Positions 10,799 to 20,835 of a stretch of 53,850 bases of DNA are shown here, one piece after another. Location of the stretch: contig CAXKVR010000479.1 of NCBI GenBank assembly GCA_964058845.1, positions 1 through 53,850 on the forward strand, read 5' to 3'. Positions within the stretch are counted from its first letter, which is position 1. Every line of letters starts with the position of its first letter. The translations under genes were made by a program, and so were the position numbers. This DNA comes from Carex sylvatica. Its lineage: Eukaryota; Streptophyta; Magnoliopsida; Poales; Cyperaceae. The notes under the pieces were generated by a model, which searched no databases, was not told the DNA's origin, and worked only from the letters and a program-made list of their open reading frames with translations.

Positions 10799-12565
10799 TT
10801 TTTTTTTGATAAAAGGCTTTTTAAAGCCCGTTTCATTAAAGAAACTCCAAACTGTCTACAAAACACAAATTCAAAATATGGCCATGTTAGTCCATCATAC
10901 TAGTGCAGAAAATAAAAGATAAACCTAATAGACTCTCCAATAATATATTACAAGCACATGCAAACAGAAGAAAATTAAGTAGTTAGTCTACTGGCTCCGG
11001 GGAATCAACTTCTTCCTCTAGAGGGCTATGATAAACCACCAGCTGTATGTTGTTTTCTTCCTCTTCAATAGTCAGATCCCACACCTGCAATGGTATCATA
11101 TCCACATCTTCTGGCATCCAATCAGCCTGGATTATGTCCCTGACTAGTCTTTTGACCACCCCTGCCCAATATGAGAGTAAGGAGACAATAAGTAAAATAA
11201 TTGTTCGAAATATTTTTTTTGTGGCATTGTTAAAACAGGAGTCATTCCTGAGTTTCCATAAGGTCTAACACAAGGCACTAAACATGGTAAAAAATGCTAG
11301 TTTAGATTTTCCTTGTAGAGAACAAGCAAAATTAACAATATCGGTAATAGTCTATCATTGAGAGAAAAAAATATTGGCTTTTACCCATCCAGAACCAAAT
11401 GTGTTGTGTTAGAGGACATGTTAAGAACAAATGATTAGTTGTTTCCTCGTGACTACAAAATTGACGCTTTGTGCTACCGGGCCACCCTTTCTTACTAAGA
11501 TTTTTTTTTAGTAAGGATTTTATTACGAGCTACCAACCACATTAATGTTTTAATTTTTGGATGAATAGGCAAATGCCACCAAATCATGGAGTTAGGAAAG
11601 ATTACACCTCTGAAGTTGAGCATCTTGTATAAGGATTTGACTGTGAATAAGCCAGAGGCTTTCCATTTTCAAGCCACCTTTTCATGTGCATGTGTGAAGG
11701 TGATTGTACTAATGTGGTGAAGTACAGTGAGCCATTCATGTAAAGTAACCTGATCAAAGTGTCTCCTAAATTTTACGACTGTCCCTTGGGACTGAACCAC
11801 CTCACTAAGAGTGACATATTTGTTAACACACATATCATATAGCTGAGGGTACAGGACATTAAGTGCTAATTGATTATCCCATGTGTCAGTCCAGAATTTC
11901 AGGGTGGAGTGAGATCCAAGAGAATTGATAACACTACATTTACCTAAGTTTTCGAAAGACATAATAACTTTCCAAAGAGGGGAAAAAGGTATACGTAAAC
12001 CTGAATAATATTTTTCTATGATTAAAATTTTTCATAAGCTATGGTAATCATGTTGTTAAAATTTTCACCACCACTTCATGAGCAGGGCAATATTCATTTG
12101 TTTGAGATCAAGAATACCTAAATCACCTGTGTCTTTTACAAAACAGGCCACCTTCCAATTAACTAATGCATATTTCTTCCTAGTTTTAACAGTTCATTGC
12201 CAAAGAAATCTACACCTAATCTTATCAATATGTTTAATAACATGATCAGGTAGCTGGTAGATAGACAATGTATACAGTGGCATTGAAGAGAGGATTGAAT
12301 TGATAAGAGTCATTCTCCCCCCGATAGACAACAACTGTCATTTCTAATTTTGCAATCTATGTTCAAATTTATTAATAAGAAAGTCCCAATCTTGTTTATT
12401 AAGTTTGGATTTATGTAAAGGTAAGCCAAGGTATTGCAAAGGAAACCGACCATTCTTACATCTAAACAATTCTGCAAGGGTATGCCCTATATCACAATTA
12501 ACCGTAAATAGTTTAGTTTTCTGTAAATTCATCTTAATACCAGAAATTGCCTCAAAGGCTAACAT
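10799..12565 (-). pseudogene. Decayed LINE retrotransposon, 3' part (RT end, zf-RVT, 3' tail)
   Basis: On the minus strand 12565-12344 encodes the C-terminal part of a LINE reverse transcriptase (AFEAISGIKMNLQKTKLF, LQYLGLPLHKSKL). Bases 11962-11669 encode the FWTDTW...YPQLY...KYVTLSEVV part typical of the linker region. Near 11590-11380 a zf-RVT-like part is readable (PIHPKIKTLMWL, then C..H....HLF..CP), with stops and frameshifts between pieces. The coding remnant ends near 10985 with EEEVDSPEPVD and a stop. A 3' tail and a poly(A) seen as a T-run at 10799-10807 follow, which fits a 5'-truncated LINE. No endonuclease domain is present, so the element is dead. Confidence 0.8.
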
Positions 12566-12616
12566 GGCCCACTATGCGGATTCGACATTGATAGGGTTAG
12601 CCTTTAAAAAAAGTCC

Positions 12617-12800
12617 GATGCCCATTGGACCTACTTTTAGGTTCGATGGGCTCTATCATCGTACGATCAGCATTAAGATTTGTGTGCATGAAAATTGAGA
12701 AAATTTGCACGGATTTTAATACGGAGTGCACGAATCTTGATGCAATTGGATGGTCACAACACCCATCAAACCAAAGTAGGTTCAATGGGCATCGGACCTA
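12617..12800. repeat. Inverted repeat, arms about 22 bp
   Basis: GTCCGATGCCCATTGGACCT near 12614-12635 is matched in reverse by TAGGTTCAATGGGCATCGGA near 12777-12796, with one or two mismatches. The surrounding 12566-12830 segment interrupts LINE homology and may be a small foldback insertion. No terminal duplication could be defined. Confidence 0.5.
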
Positions 12801-12830
12801 CTCCGACTCCACCAATTATTGAACCGATCT

Positions 12831-13095
12831 GAATCACTGTTAAAGGCTCGGAATGAATGATATTACAACGTTCCAGAACTAAAGACGAATAGTTTTTTTG
12901 AAAACAATAACAGTAAATGTGTTATTAAGATATTTTCTTTCATGTTAGGTTATGTTATGTTATGATAATCTTTGAAGTGCTCTATTTCTTGTATAAATTT
13001 TTAAAGCTCACTTGTTTCATACCTTAAATATTACAAAACCCAATTATGTCTTGCAACGTTTAAATTTGGGTACACACTTTAACAGAACTTTTTGA
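12831..13095. other. Intergenic, nothing recognised
   Basis: AT-rich spacer between the inverted repeat and the hAT element at 13104. It includes a short TTATGTTATGTTATGATAAT simple repeat near 12945-12970. Confidence 0.4.
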
Positions 13096-13103
13096 CTCGT
13101 ACA

Positions 13104-13443
13104 TAGAGGTTTGCTTTTACCCGCTCGGGTTGGACCCGATCCGTACCCGCCCGTGCCCGTTACCCGGGTTACCCGTGCCCGAGCCCGGGTATGGGTCGGG
13201 TAAACGGGTACACGGGTACACGGGTACGGGTAAAAAACGGGTAGGGTACGATTTTTTGGTTCAAAACCCAACCAAACCCGGTCCGATTTAAGTCCGACCC
13301 GACCCGACCCGTACCCGACCTGTACCCGACCCCGTACTCGACCCGTACCCGTTAAAAAATTCAAAAAAATTCAAAAAAATTCAAAAAAAATTCAAAAAAA
13401 TTCAAAAAAAATTCAAATTTTTTTGAAATTTCGAATTTGCCGC

Positions 13444-13485
<42 letters not shown>

Positions 13486-13751
13486 AGAAAAAACCAGAAA
13501 AAAAACAGAAAAAAAGAAAAAAAGAAAAAAAAAAACCGGACCGGACCGGGTACCCGACCCGGACCGCCCTACCCGTGACGGGTACCACGGGCACGGGTAA
13601 AACTCGGGTCAGGTACGGTTTTTGAAAATTATACCCGAGTATACCCACCCCGAGATATCCGTTTACCCGACCTACCCGTACCCGACCAAACCCGTGGCCC
13701 GACCCCGGATAAACCCGGTCCGCCCGGACCCGGTCCGAGAGCACAGCCCTA
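13104..13751. mobile_element. Non-autonomous hAT element, 648 bp
   Basis: Perfect 8-bp target duplications CTCGTACA flank it (13096-13103 and 13752-13759). Ends are TAGAGGTTTGC and, inverted, TAGGGCTGTGC. The subterminal regions are packed with CGGGTACGGG/ACCCGTACCCG motifs in both orientations. The centre is a low-complexity AAAAAATTCAAA repeat and an A-run (about 13446-13485). Long lysine- or phenylalanine-rich open frames here are artefacts. It is the same family as the larger element at 27013-29442, judging by the ends and motifs. Confidence 0.88.
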
Positions 13752-13759
13752 CTCGTACA

Positions 13760-14267
13760 TATCACTGTAATAAAACTCAAAACAGTTCTACATATTATAT
13801 TTATTTTGTATTAATAAAAAACAGCCCTGTCAAAATGTGTAGCCCTAAATTCAAAGATTTATTGGCTCATCTGCTCATTTCTTTGCGTTGCATTGTATTA
13901 TTGAGATTTCGTTAATTTGTTTATTGAGAGTGCTTCAAGACACAATTTTCTATTTTTAGAAATTTACGAAATATTTTTCCAGCAAGAGGATAGATGATTT
14001 CTTTCCGATGTGAAGAACCAATTAATTATATCTTTTAGACATTTAAAAAGAAAAGCCGAATCAATAATTCAATTTTATAACTTCTCACAATGTTACACAA
14101 TGAGTTAATATTAAGGAACCTAATCAATTATTTAGTTCCTTAGAAAATGTTTAAACTTTAAAGAACCGAATAATTAATTATCTTCTTTCTATATAATAGA
14201 AAAAAAAAACCCATCTATTCTCTTCCCAATTTGTTTTTTAATAAATTTCAACATATATTATATATAT
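13760..14267. other. Intergenic, nothing recognised
   Basis: AT-rich spacer between the hAT element and the MITE chain. It contains a short local repeat of TTAAGGAACC/TTAAAGAACC around 14110-14180 but no gene or defined transposon. Confidence 0.4.
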
Positions 14268-14632
14268 GAGAAGGGTTAAAATGCACTATTGGTTTTGTGC
14301 CCTCAACTATCTCTATCTCTGTTTACAAAGTTCAAACAGTCAATCCGAATCGTTCATCTTGTTCTACATAATAAAATGTGCTTAGAGACCAAATTTTATA
14401 TTTTTTGGAATTTTTTTACTATTTTTTTAGATAGGTACTAGACCATTCAAAAATAATGATTTTGTACCTATCTAAAAAAATAGTAAAAAAATTTCAAAAA
14501 ATATAAAATTTGGTCTCTAAGCACATTTTAATATGTAGAACAAGATGAATGATTCAGATCAACTGTTTGAACTTTGTAAACAGAGATAGAGATAGTTGAG
14601 GGCACAAAACCAATAGTGCATTTTAACCCAAC
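14268..14632. mobile_element. Foldback MITE 1 of a chain of five
   Basis: Left arm GGGTTAAAATGCACTATTGG and its reverse complement at the right end form near-perfect arms spanning almost half of the element, so the transcript would be one long hairpin. Flanked by (TA)n on both sides. The arm core (ACCAAATTTTATATTTTTTG and TTTTTTACTATTTTTT) is shared with MITEs 4 and 5. No coding capacity. Confidence 0.85.
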
Positions 14633-14642
14633 TATATATATA

Positions 14643-15055
14643 GAGTAGAACTAGGGTGTTCTTAAGCTCACCAAAGTGTTTGGTGAGCTTAACTCCAAAA
14701 TTCATCAAATCGGTTTCAAATGACGAATTCGAACCGTTGAAACCCGCCTACCTTACGAGTGATGCATCTACATGTGAAAATTTTAAACGTTAGAATTAAT
14801 TTAGTATAAAGTCAAGCGGTCAAAAAACGTTCAAAAATTGAATGCACTAAAATTAATTTATTAACCTTTTAATTTTGACCGATTGACTTTATACTAAATT
14901 AATTCAAATGTTTATAATTTTCACATGTAGACGCATCACTCGTAAGATAGGCGGGTTCTAACGGTTCAAATTCGTCATTTGAAACCAATTTAATGAGTTT
15001 TGGAGTTAAGTTTACCAAACACTTTGGTAAGCTTAAGAACACTCTAGTTCTACTC
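14643..15055. mobile_element. Foldback MITE 2 of the chain
   Basis: Ends GAGTAGAACTAGGGTGTTC and, inverted, GAGTAGAACTAGAGTGTTC. Both arms continue inward for well over 100 bases, through ACCAAAGTGTTTGGTGAGC and TCATTTGAAACCRATTT. (TA)n spacers lie on both sides. Non-coding. Confidence 0.87.
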
Positions 15056-15075
15056 ATATATATATATATATATAT

Positions 15076-15475
15076 GAGTCCAGCTAGTATAACTTCGGTG
15101 TCATATGACACTAACTTCAAAATCAATTAAATACACTTCGAACGACTAATCCAAACCATTCAAACCGATTTACTTTATGAGTGATGCGTTTACATACATT
15201 TTTTTTTTATATATTTTTGAGTTATTTTAGTATCAAATCAAACAGTAAAAATATTAGAAAATGAATGTATTAAAATTAACTTAAAAACTCACACATTTGA
15301 CCGTTTGACTTGATACTAAATAAATTCGAAAAATTATAAATTTTGATGTAAACGCACAACTAATGAAGTAAATCAGTTTGAATGGTTTGGATTCACCGTT
15401 TGAAGTTGATTCGATAGATTTTGGAGTTAGTGTTATATAAGCTAAAATAACACTGATGTTATACTAGCCATACTC
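15076..15475. mobile_element. Foldback MITE 3 of the chain
   Basis: Ends GAGTCCAGCTAGTATAAC and, inverted, GAGTATGGCTAGTATAAC. It is the full-length relative of the partial MITE at bases 1-275. The inner arms carry TAGTATCAAATCAAACAG and its inverted partner. Flanked by (TA)n. Confidence 0.87.
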
Positions 15476-15494
15476 ATATATATATATATATATA

Positions 15495-15898
15495 GAGTGA
15501 CTAATGTGCATTCGTATGCATATAGGCCAAAATATATACGGTCCAAATTTAAAATTTCAAAATTTCAAAAGTCAATCTAAAAAATTCATCTTGTTCTCCA
15601 TATTAATATGTGCTTGGAGACCAAATTTTATATTTTTCTGAATTTTTTACTATTTATTAAGCCACTTTGAAAATCGCTGATCCAACAGTGGCTTAACAAA
15701 ACAGTGTCACTGTTGGATCAGCTATTTTCAAAGTGGCTTAATAAATAGTAAAAAAATTCAGAAAAATGTAAAATTTGATCTCCAATCACATATTAATATG
15801 GAGAATAAGATAAACATTTCAGATTGATTTTTTGGATTTTGAAATTTTAAATTTGGACCGTGTGTATTTCGGTCCATATGCTTCCAAAAGCACATTAG

Positions 15899-15904
<6 letters not shown>
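15495..15904. mobile_element. Foldback MITE 4 of the chain
   Basis: Ends GAGTGACTAATGTGC and, inverted, GAGAGACTAATGTGC. The arm core includes TTAAGCCACTTTGAAAAT, and the loop carries CAACAGTGGCTTAACA. It is closely related to MITE 5 in its central half but has different outer arms. Flanked by (TA)n on the left and a CT/TA microsatellite on the right. Confidence 0.87.
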
Positions 15905-15948
<44 letters not shown>

Positions 15949-15951
<3 letters not shown>

Positions 15952-16373
15952 GTTGGCTACTATGCTTATATAAGCATATCCCCACATATGCTTATAACTC
16001 ATTTTTGTGCTTCCAATGTCCAAATAGTCGATTTGAACCGTTCATCTTGTTCTCCATATTAATATGTGCTTGGAAACTAAATTTTATATTTTTCTGAATT
16101 TTTTTACTATTTATTAAGCCACTTTGAAAATTATTAATCCAACGGTGGCTGCTGATTTTACTGTTTTGTGCAGCCACCGTTGGATCAGCGATTTTCAAAG
16201 TGGCTTAATAAATAGTAAAAAAATTCAGAAAAATGTAAAATTTAGTTTCTAAGCACATATTAATATGGAGAACAAGATGAACGGTTCAGATCGACCATTT
16301 GGACATTGGAAGCACAAAAATGAGTTATAAGCATATGTGGGGATATGCTTATATAAGCATAGTAGCCAACCTC
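15949..16373. mobile_element. Foldback MITE 5 of the chain, next to CPI1
   Basis: Ends GAGGTTGGCTACTATGC and its exact inverse at the right; the arms are almost perfectly complementary over about 190 bases, suggesting recent insertion. Its right edge lies about 190 bp before the inferred CPI1 start codon, so it sits in or at the edge of that promoter. Flanked by (TA)n. Confidence 0.88.
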
Positions 16374-16559
16374 TATATATATATATATATATATATATCC
16401 CATAAAATGCTGATTAGGCGATGAGTGCTCACTTACCGTCGGACGCTAACTGCTCCTTACTCGAACTCTCCCTAATCGACAGCCATTGTCCAAACAGAAA
16501 GTGATTCAGACGAGGCGAGATTAGGTGCCACGCGGTGACCGGCGCTCTCTGTTCGACGG
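16374..16559 (+). promoter_or_regulatory. CPI1 proximal promoter and 5' leader region
   Basis: A GC-richer stretch begins abruptly where the MITE chain stops, just after a (TA)n tract at 16374-16398. It leads into the inferred CPI1 start at 16560. Besides the (TA)n tract I see no convincing TATA box. Assignment as promoter/leader rests on position only. Confidence 0.45.
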
Positions 16560-19500
16560 ATGGCAGGTACACGCTCCGTCGCCCCGTGTCCTCCTGTTTT
16601 TTCCTCTGTTTTTTTTTCTTTTCTTTTCTTTTCTAGACTTCTAATTTTCACCGGTGACAGCAGCGAATACGAAAGAGAATCGCGTGAAGAGCGATAACCG
16701 ATGGCTGGCGTCGAACCCGAGCAAGAGATGGGGTGAGGCGTTTTTCTTGCTATATACTCCGTTCTGGCTCACTCTTTGCCTCGGGATTGTCGTGCCTTTC
16801 AAGCTTTATGTGGTAAACGATGTTCCTCCTGTCATGTCGCTCTCTACAGAAAAAAACTATCAAGTCAGGCCGAAATGTGTTTGGATTAAGAACTAGTTTT
16901 AACTATTTACGTAGATTCGAGTTATGAAACATTAAATATTAAAAAGGAATTCGATAATTATAATAATTTATTTAATTAGCGGGTCCACATTAAATTCTGG
17001 TGGGTCGCTGAGAATTTGGACTAATTGTGTAAATCTGCTTTGTGGATCAGGGACCTTTTGTAAACAACAATAAACTTAAATCAGTCCGTTTTTTTATTTC
17101 TTTGTGTGAACAAATTTGAAAAATTGCTAGTTTATAATAGAAATATTTCCACGTTGTTGGTTTGTTCTCATTAAGTTTTAGGACTTCATTAAATTAAAAA
17201 GTTGAGCTGAGCCTGGATTTAATTAAATAAGTAACAATTGTGGGAAAATGCAATATCCATACTAGTGTTTGTTGTGATTTTCTGAAATCATTCCAGTCTA
17301 TAGAATAATGGTATTGGTATAATTTTGTAACTGCAACTTTGTTTATGTAAATTTAACGATTGGTTTGCTGATTTGCTGCTTTATATCCTCAATAGTTTTC
17401 TGATTTGGGATCCATTTGAGAAGCATGGTTGTAAATTTAAATATTGCCCAGTTAGGTAGATCTGCTGCTTTCTTTTTTAGTGTCCCTTTTACTGGATTAC
17501 ATGGTGAGTTTCGTATTAATGCAGAATTTCAAGGAGTTGGAGTATTTGCTTGTGGGTTTAGTTTCAGCTGTGCCAGCTGTCTTGATACCTATATTTATTG
17601 TGGGAAAGGTAACTTTTTGTTATATTTGTACCAGCATTGAGAACTTTGGTACTAATTCTCAATTCCACATTGCCTGACAGATGCCTTGTATCGGCAACAT
17701 TACCACAAGCTGCACTTTACAGTTTACATTTTTTACTTTTTTCCTTTGAGTCTTTGACTGCTTTGTGTTTATACAATTTATTGCTCAGATAGTTTTCTCC
17801 TCAGGTATCTTTTGATGAATAATACCTCTTTTTGCCGTCTTCTTTCTTTAAAATGTTTACGCAGTTTTCTTTCTTTTCTAGGCCGATTCTAGTAAAAGCT
17901 GGAAGGATAGGTACTGGGTTAAGGTAAATCTCATTTAACTAAATTTTTGCATAATATATGTTTCTTTTATTTTTTGTATCCCTTTGAGTTTGAGCGTGTA
18001 TATTAGTGATGTAAATTCTCTGGATAGTGTTTTAGGCTTGTTTTCAATTATTATCAAATGCCCATGGTTTTTTCAGGCTAATCTTTGGATCATCATATTT
18101 AGCTATGTTGGGAACTACTTTTGGACCCACTACTTTTTCACAGTGCTAGGTGCCTCATATACCTTCCCTTCATGGAGGATGAATAATGTAACGTTTAATT
18201 TATGTATATTAAATTTTGTTTTACATTCTTTAGGATGTGTAACAGTTTCCTAAGGATGCTTAGTAATGTAATTGCTTCTCTTTTGAATATCAAAATTTTC
18301 CCATAAGTGTTCATACCTACAACATAACAGATCTATATTTATTGCTGAATTTACTACTAAAATTGTTTTGCTGAAAATAATCAACCAAAGTAGATTGTCA
18401 GAAACATCTTAACAGTTGAACTCATAAGATGCATTTTGTCATTGCCATTGATTTCAGGTTCCTCACACAACGTTTCTTCTGACACACACATGCTTCCTGT
18501 TTTACCACATGGCTTCAAATATGACGCTCAGAAGATTGCGCTATTCGATTGCTGGTTTACCACCATATATTCGGTTTCTTACGGAGGCAGCTTGGGTCTT
18601 GGCCCTATCGTATTTTGTTGCCTACTTGGAGACGCTAGCTATCTCAAATGTATGTATATTCTATTATACCAACTTTTGCCAACTGTTTATATTTATACCC
18701 TTGTTTGGATTATTTCAGTTTTCAAATTTAGGATTATGAGGATTGGAGCAGCTAAAATAATTTGGAGACAGTTAGATCTCGGTATTGGTTGCGTATAAAC
18801 CAGTAGATCACGGAAGAATGAGAAACTAACATTTGACATAATTTGATGATGTTTTAATTTCTTTTTTCTTTTTTCTTTTTTATGCAAGATGTTTTTTTCT
18901 TATTTGTGTGCATTTGTCACCATATATTGTAGCACTTCCAGTACTACATATTAACATTCCATCATTTACTGTCAGTTCCCTTATTACGACTTTGTTGACC
19001 GGTCATTGATGTACACAGTGGGATCATTATTCTATGCCATCTACTTCTTTGTCAGCTTCCCTATGTTCTTGAGGTAAATTTGCTTTCCTTCAGATATATT
19101 ATAATAATTGTAAATTTTTAAATTAACAGCTTTTTCATTACTTTCTTAACTAGCTTTCCTATTTACCTTCCAAATTAAAGATGTCTTATGCCTTCTAGTT
19201 GAGAAATGTTGCCTTTTTCTCCTCAAAATTTGTTAAAATCTTGTGAACTCTCTTTCGTTTCTTCTTCTTCTTCTTTTTTTTTTTTACTTTTTCAAGAACC
19301 TTTCGAACTACTACTCTTTCCACTAAATATGCATGTAGAAAGATAAAAAATAGGTGGTTGCCTGCAACTGGGGAGGCTGGTATTACATGATCTTGTTGTT
19401 TTGAAGGTATGGCACGCCTTTTGTTTTATTAGCTAGTGTATGACTACGCGTATGGATGTAGGATTGATGAAAACACAGTCGACAAGTGGAGCCTACCAAG

Positions 19501-19657
19501 GGTGGCAATAGATGCACTGGGGGCCGCAATGCTGGTAACAATAATCCTCGACCTCTGGCGCATATTTTTGGGGCCTATTGTCACTACCCCTGAGTCGAGG
19601 CAATGCATCGCGCAACCAGGTCTTGCTTGGTTCTCAGTGCAAAATGGGAGCACATGA
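16560..19657 (+). CDS. CPI1: Cycloeucalenol cycloisomerase, eight coding exons
   Basis: Opens the 9-beta,19-cyclopropane ring of cycloeucalenol to obtusifoliol in plant sterol synthesis, at the ER membrane. Exons: 16560-16566, 16661-16812, 17525-17608, 17882-17923, 18077-18187, 18458-18649, 18976-19073, 19462-19657; every later intron has GT/AG ends and phases agree, giving 293 residues (about 280 in Arabidopsis). Recognisable stretches are NPSKRWGE, LLYTPFWLTLCLGIVVPFKL, WIIIFSYVGNYFWTHYFF, LGASYTFPSW and DALGAAMLVTIILDLWR, with several hydrophobic membrane segments. The bulk of exon 2 has no in-frame ATG: an upstream stop (TAA, 16642) closes the frame. I therefore infer a 7-base first coding exon, ATGGCAG at 16560, joined over a 94-bp intron. 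It is convergent with RECA3. Family call very sure; first exon moderately sure. Confidence 0.93.
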
Positions 19658-20835
19658 TGTGAAGTTCACCATTTGCCATTAATTTTTTATATTATTTTGT
19701 TAGAATCAGGAACTGTACCAAGTCATTTGTTGCTGTTGAGGCACTACCCCTTGATTGTGCTGTTTTGTGTGTAATTTTTTTTGGTGTTTGGAATTGTGGA
19801 GATTGCATTTGCTATATTGTTTCGATTTAGGAAGGTAAAATGGTGAAATTGTTCAAGGCGAATAATGGTACCATCAAAGGATTTTCTAAAGCAAATAATT
19901 TTTGGTAAACACATTGCTCCAAACTTGGAGATGCTTTGTGATTGCACTTGCGTTGTTCAAGACGTTGAATGGCTGATGCTTGAAAATTGTAAGTTTTGTC
20001 AAGTGACAATTCATTACGTGTCGACTATCACTCATTCTATTCTTAATCAGCTTGTGGTAGCTATACCGTTGAAATAGAAGTTCATGACGACCCATGATGT
20101 AATTAAGAATTGGAACTACATTGGCCTGGTAGATGCCATTCACGGCGGCTACTCATTATAATGGATAATTTTAATCTTGATTTGTCTTTTGTACTGGTTG
20201 TAAGATATTTATGTTTGTACTGATATGTTTTTTTTTTTGTTTTGAGTGAAAACTGACAGTGGCCGATGTGCTGATATGCTGCTGCTGTAAATTTCATCCT
20301 TTTTCTGTAGTAAACATGGCACGCTTGTTGCTCAATGCTAATACTGATGTTAACTTGTCTCCGAGTTTTCTATTACAAAATCGTAATTATGATTTTTAAC
20401 GTCTTCGAGTTTTCTCTTTATGCGACAAAATAAGCATAGTAGTTACCTGAGACATTTCCTTTTGTGTCCCACCGGATGACTGGAAAATCTAGATCTGCAC
20501 AAACTGCATTTGCGTTCTACGTGATACACATTGATTGAGCAGATAAGCATTTGAGATCCCGAAATCGGAGGAAAACAAAATTAACAAATGATAACAATGA
20601 CGTGACTAGTGCACAAAAGAAATAAATGCTAAAGAGTGTCTTCTCTCTTTGTACAATTATTTGTATTCCTCTATTTACAACATAATTTACATATATTACA
20701 ATATTTGTCTCATTGACCACAACTCCCTGTACTACTTCCCAGTTTACTGAGTGCCAGTTCCCTGCCATTATACCACGAAAGCGAAACAAGAAATGGGGTG
20801 GTCTTGATTCAAGAACACTCTATAAAGGCCCATTA
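19658..20835. other. CPI1 3' UTR and spacer between convergent genes
   Basis: Downstream of the CPI1 stop the sequence is T-rich and probably holds its 3' UTR and polyadenylation signals. The right side should hold the RECA3 3' UTR on the other strand. No other gene is supported; open frames on both strands here are short and unrelated to known families. Confidence 0.5.

Noticed and set aside
13110..13750. CCCGTACCCG runs as telomere-like or G-quadruplex DNA
   Set aside because: The unit is not TTTAGGG. The motifs are confined to transposon subterminal zones, so binding-site repeats are the simpler reading.
13361..13780. Long frames rich in Phe (minus strand) and Lys (plus strand)
   Set aside because: They translate the A-run and AAAAAATTC repeats of a non-autonomous hAT element; low complexity, no start context.
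16654..16896. GTG at 16654 as the CPI1 start
   Set aside because: GTG is not a normal nuclear start codon. An in-phase ATG exon upstream explains the frame better.
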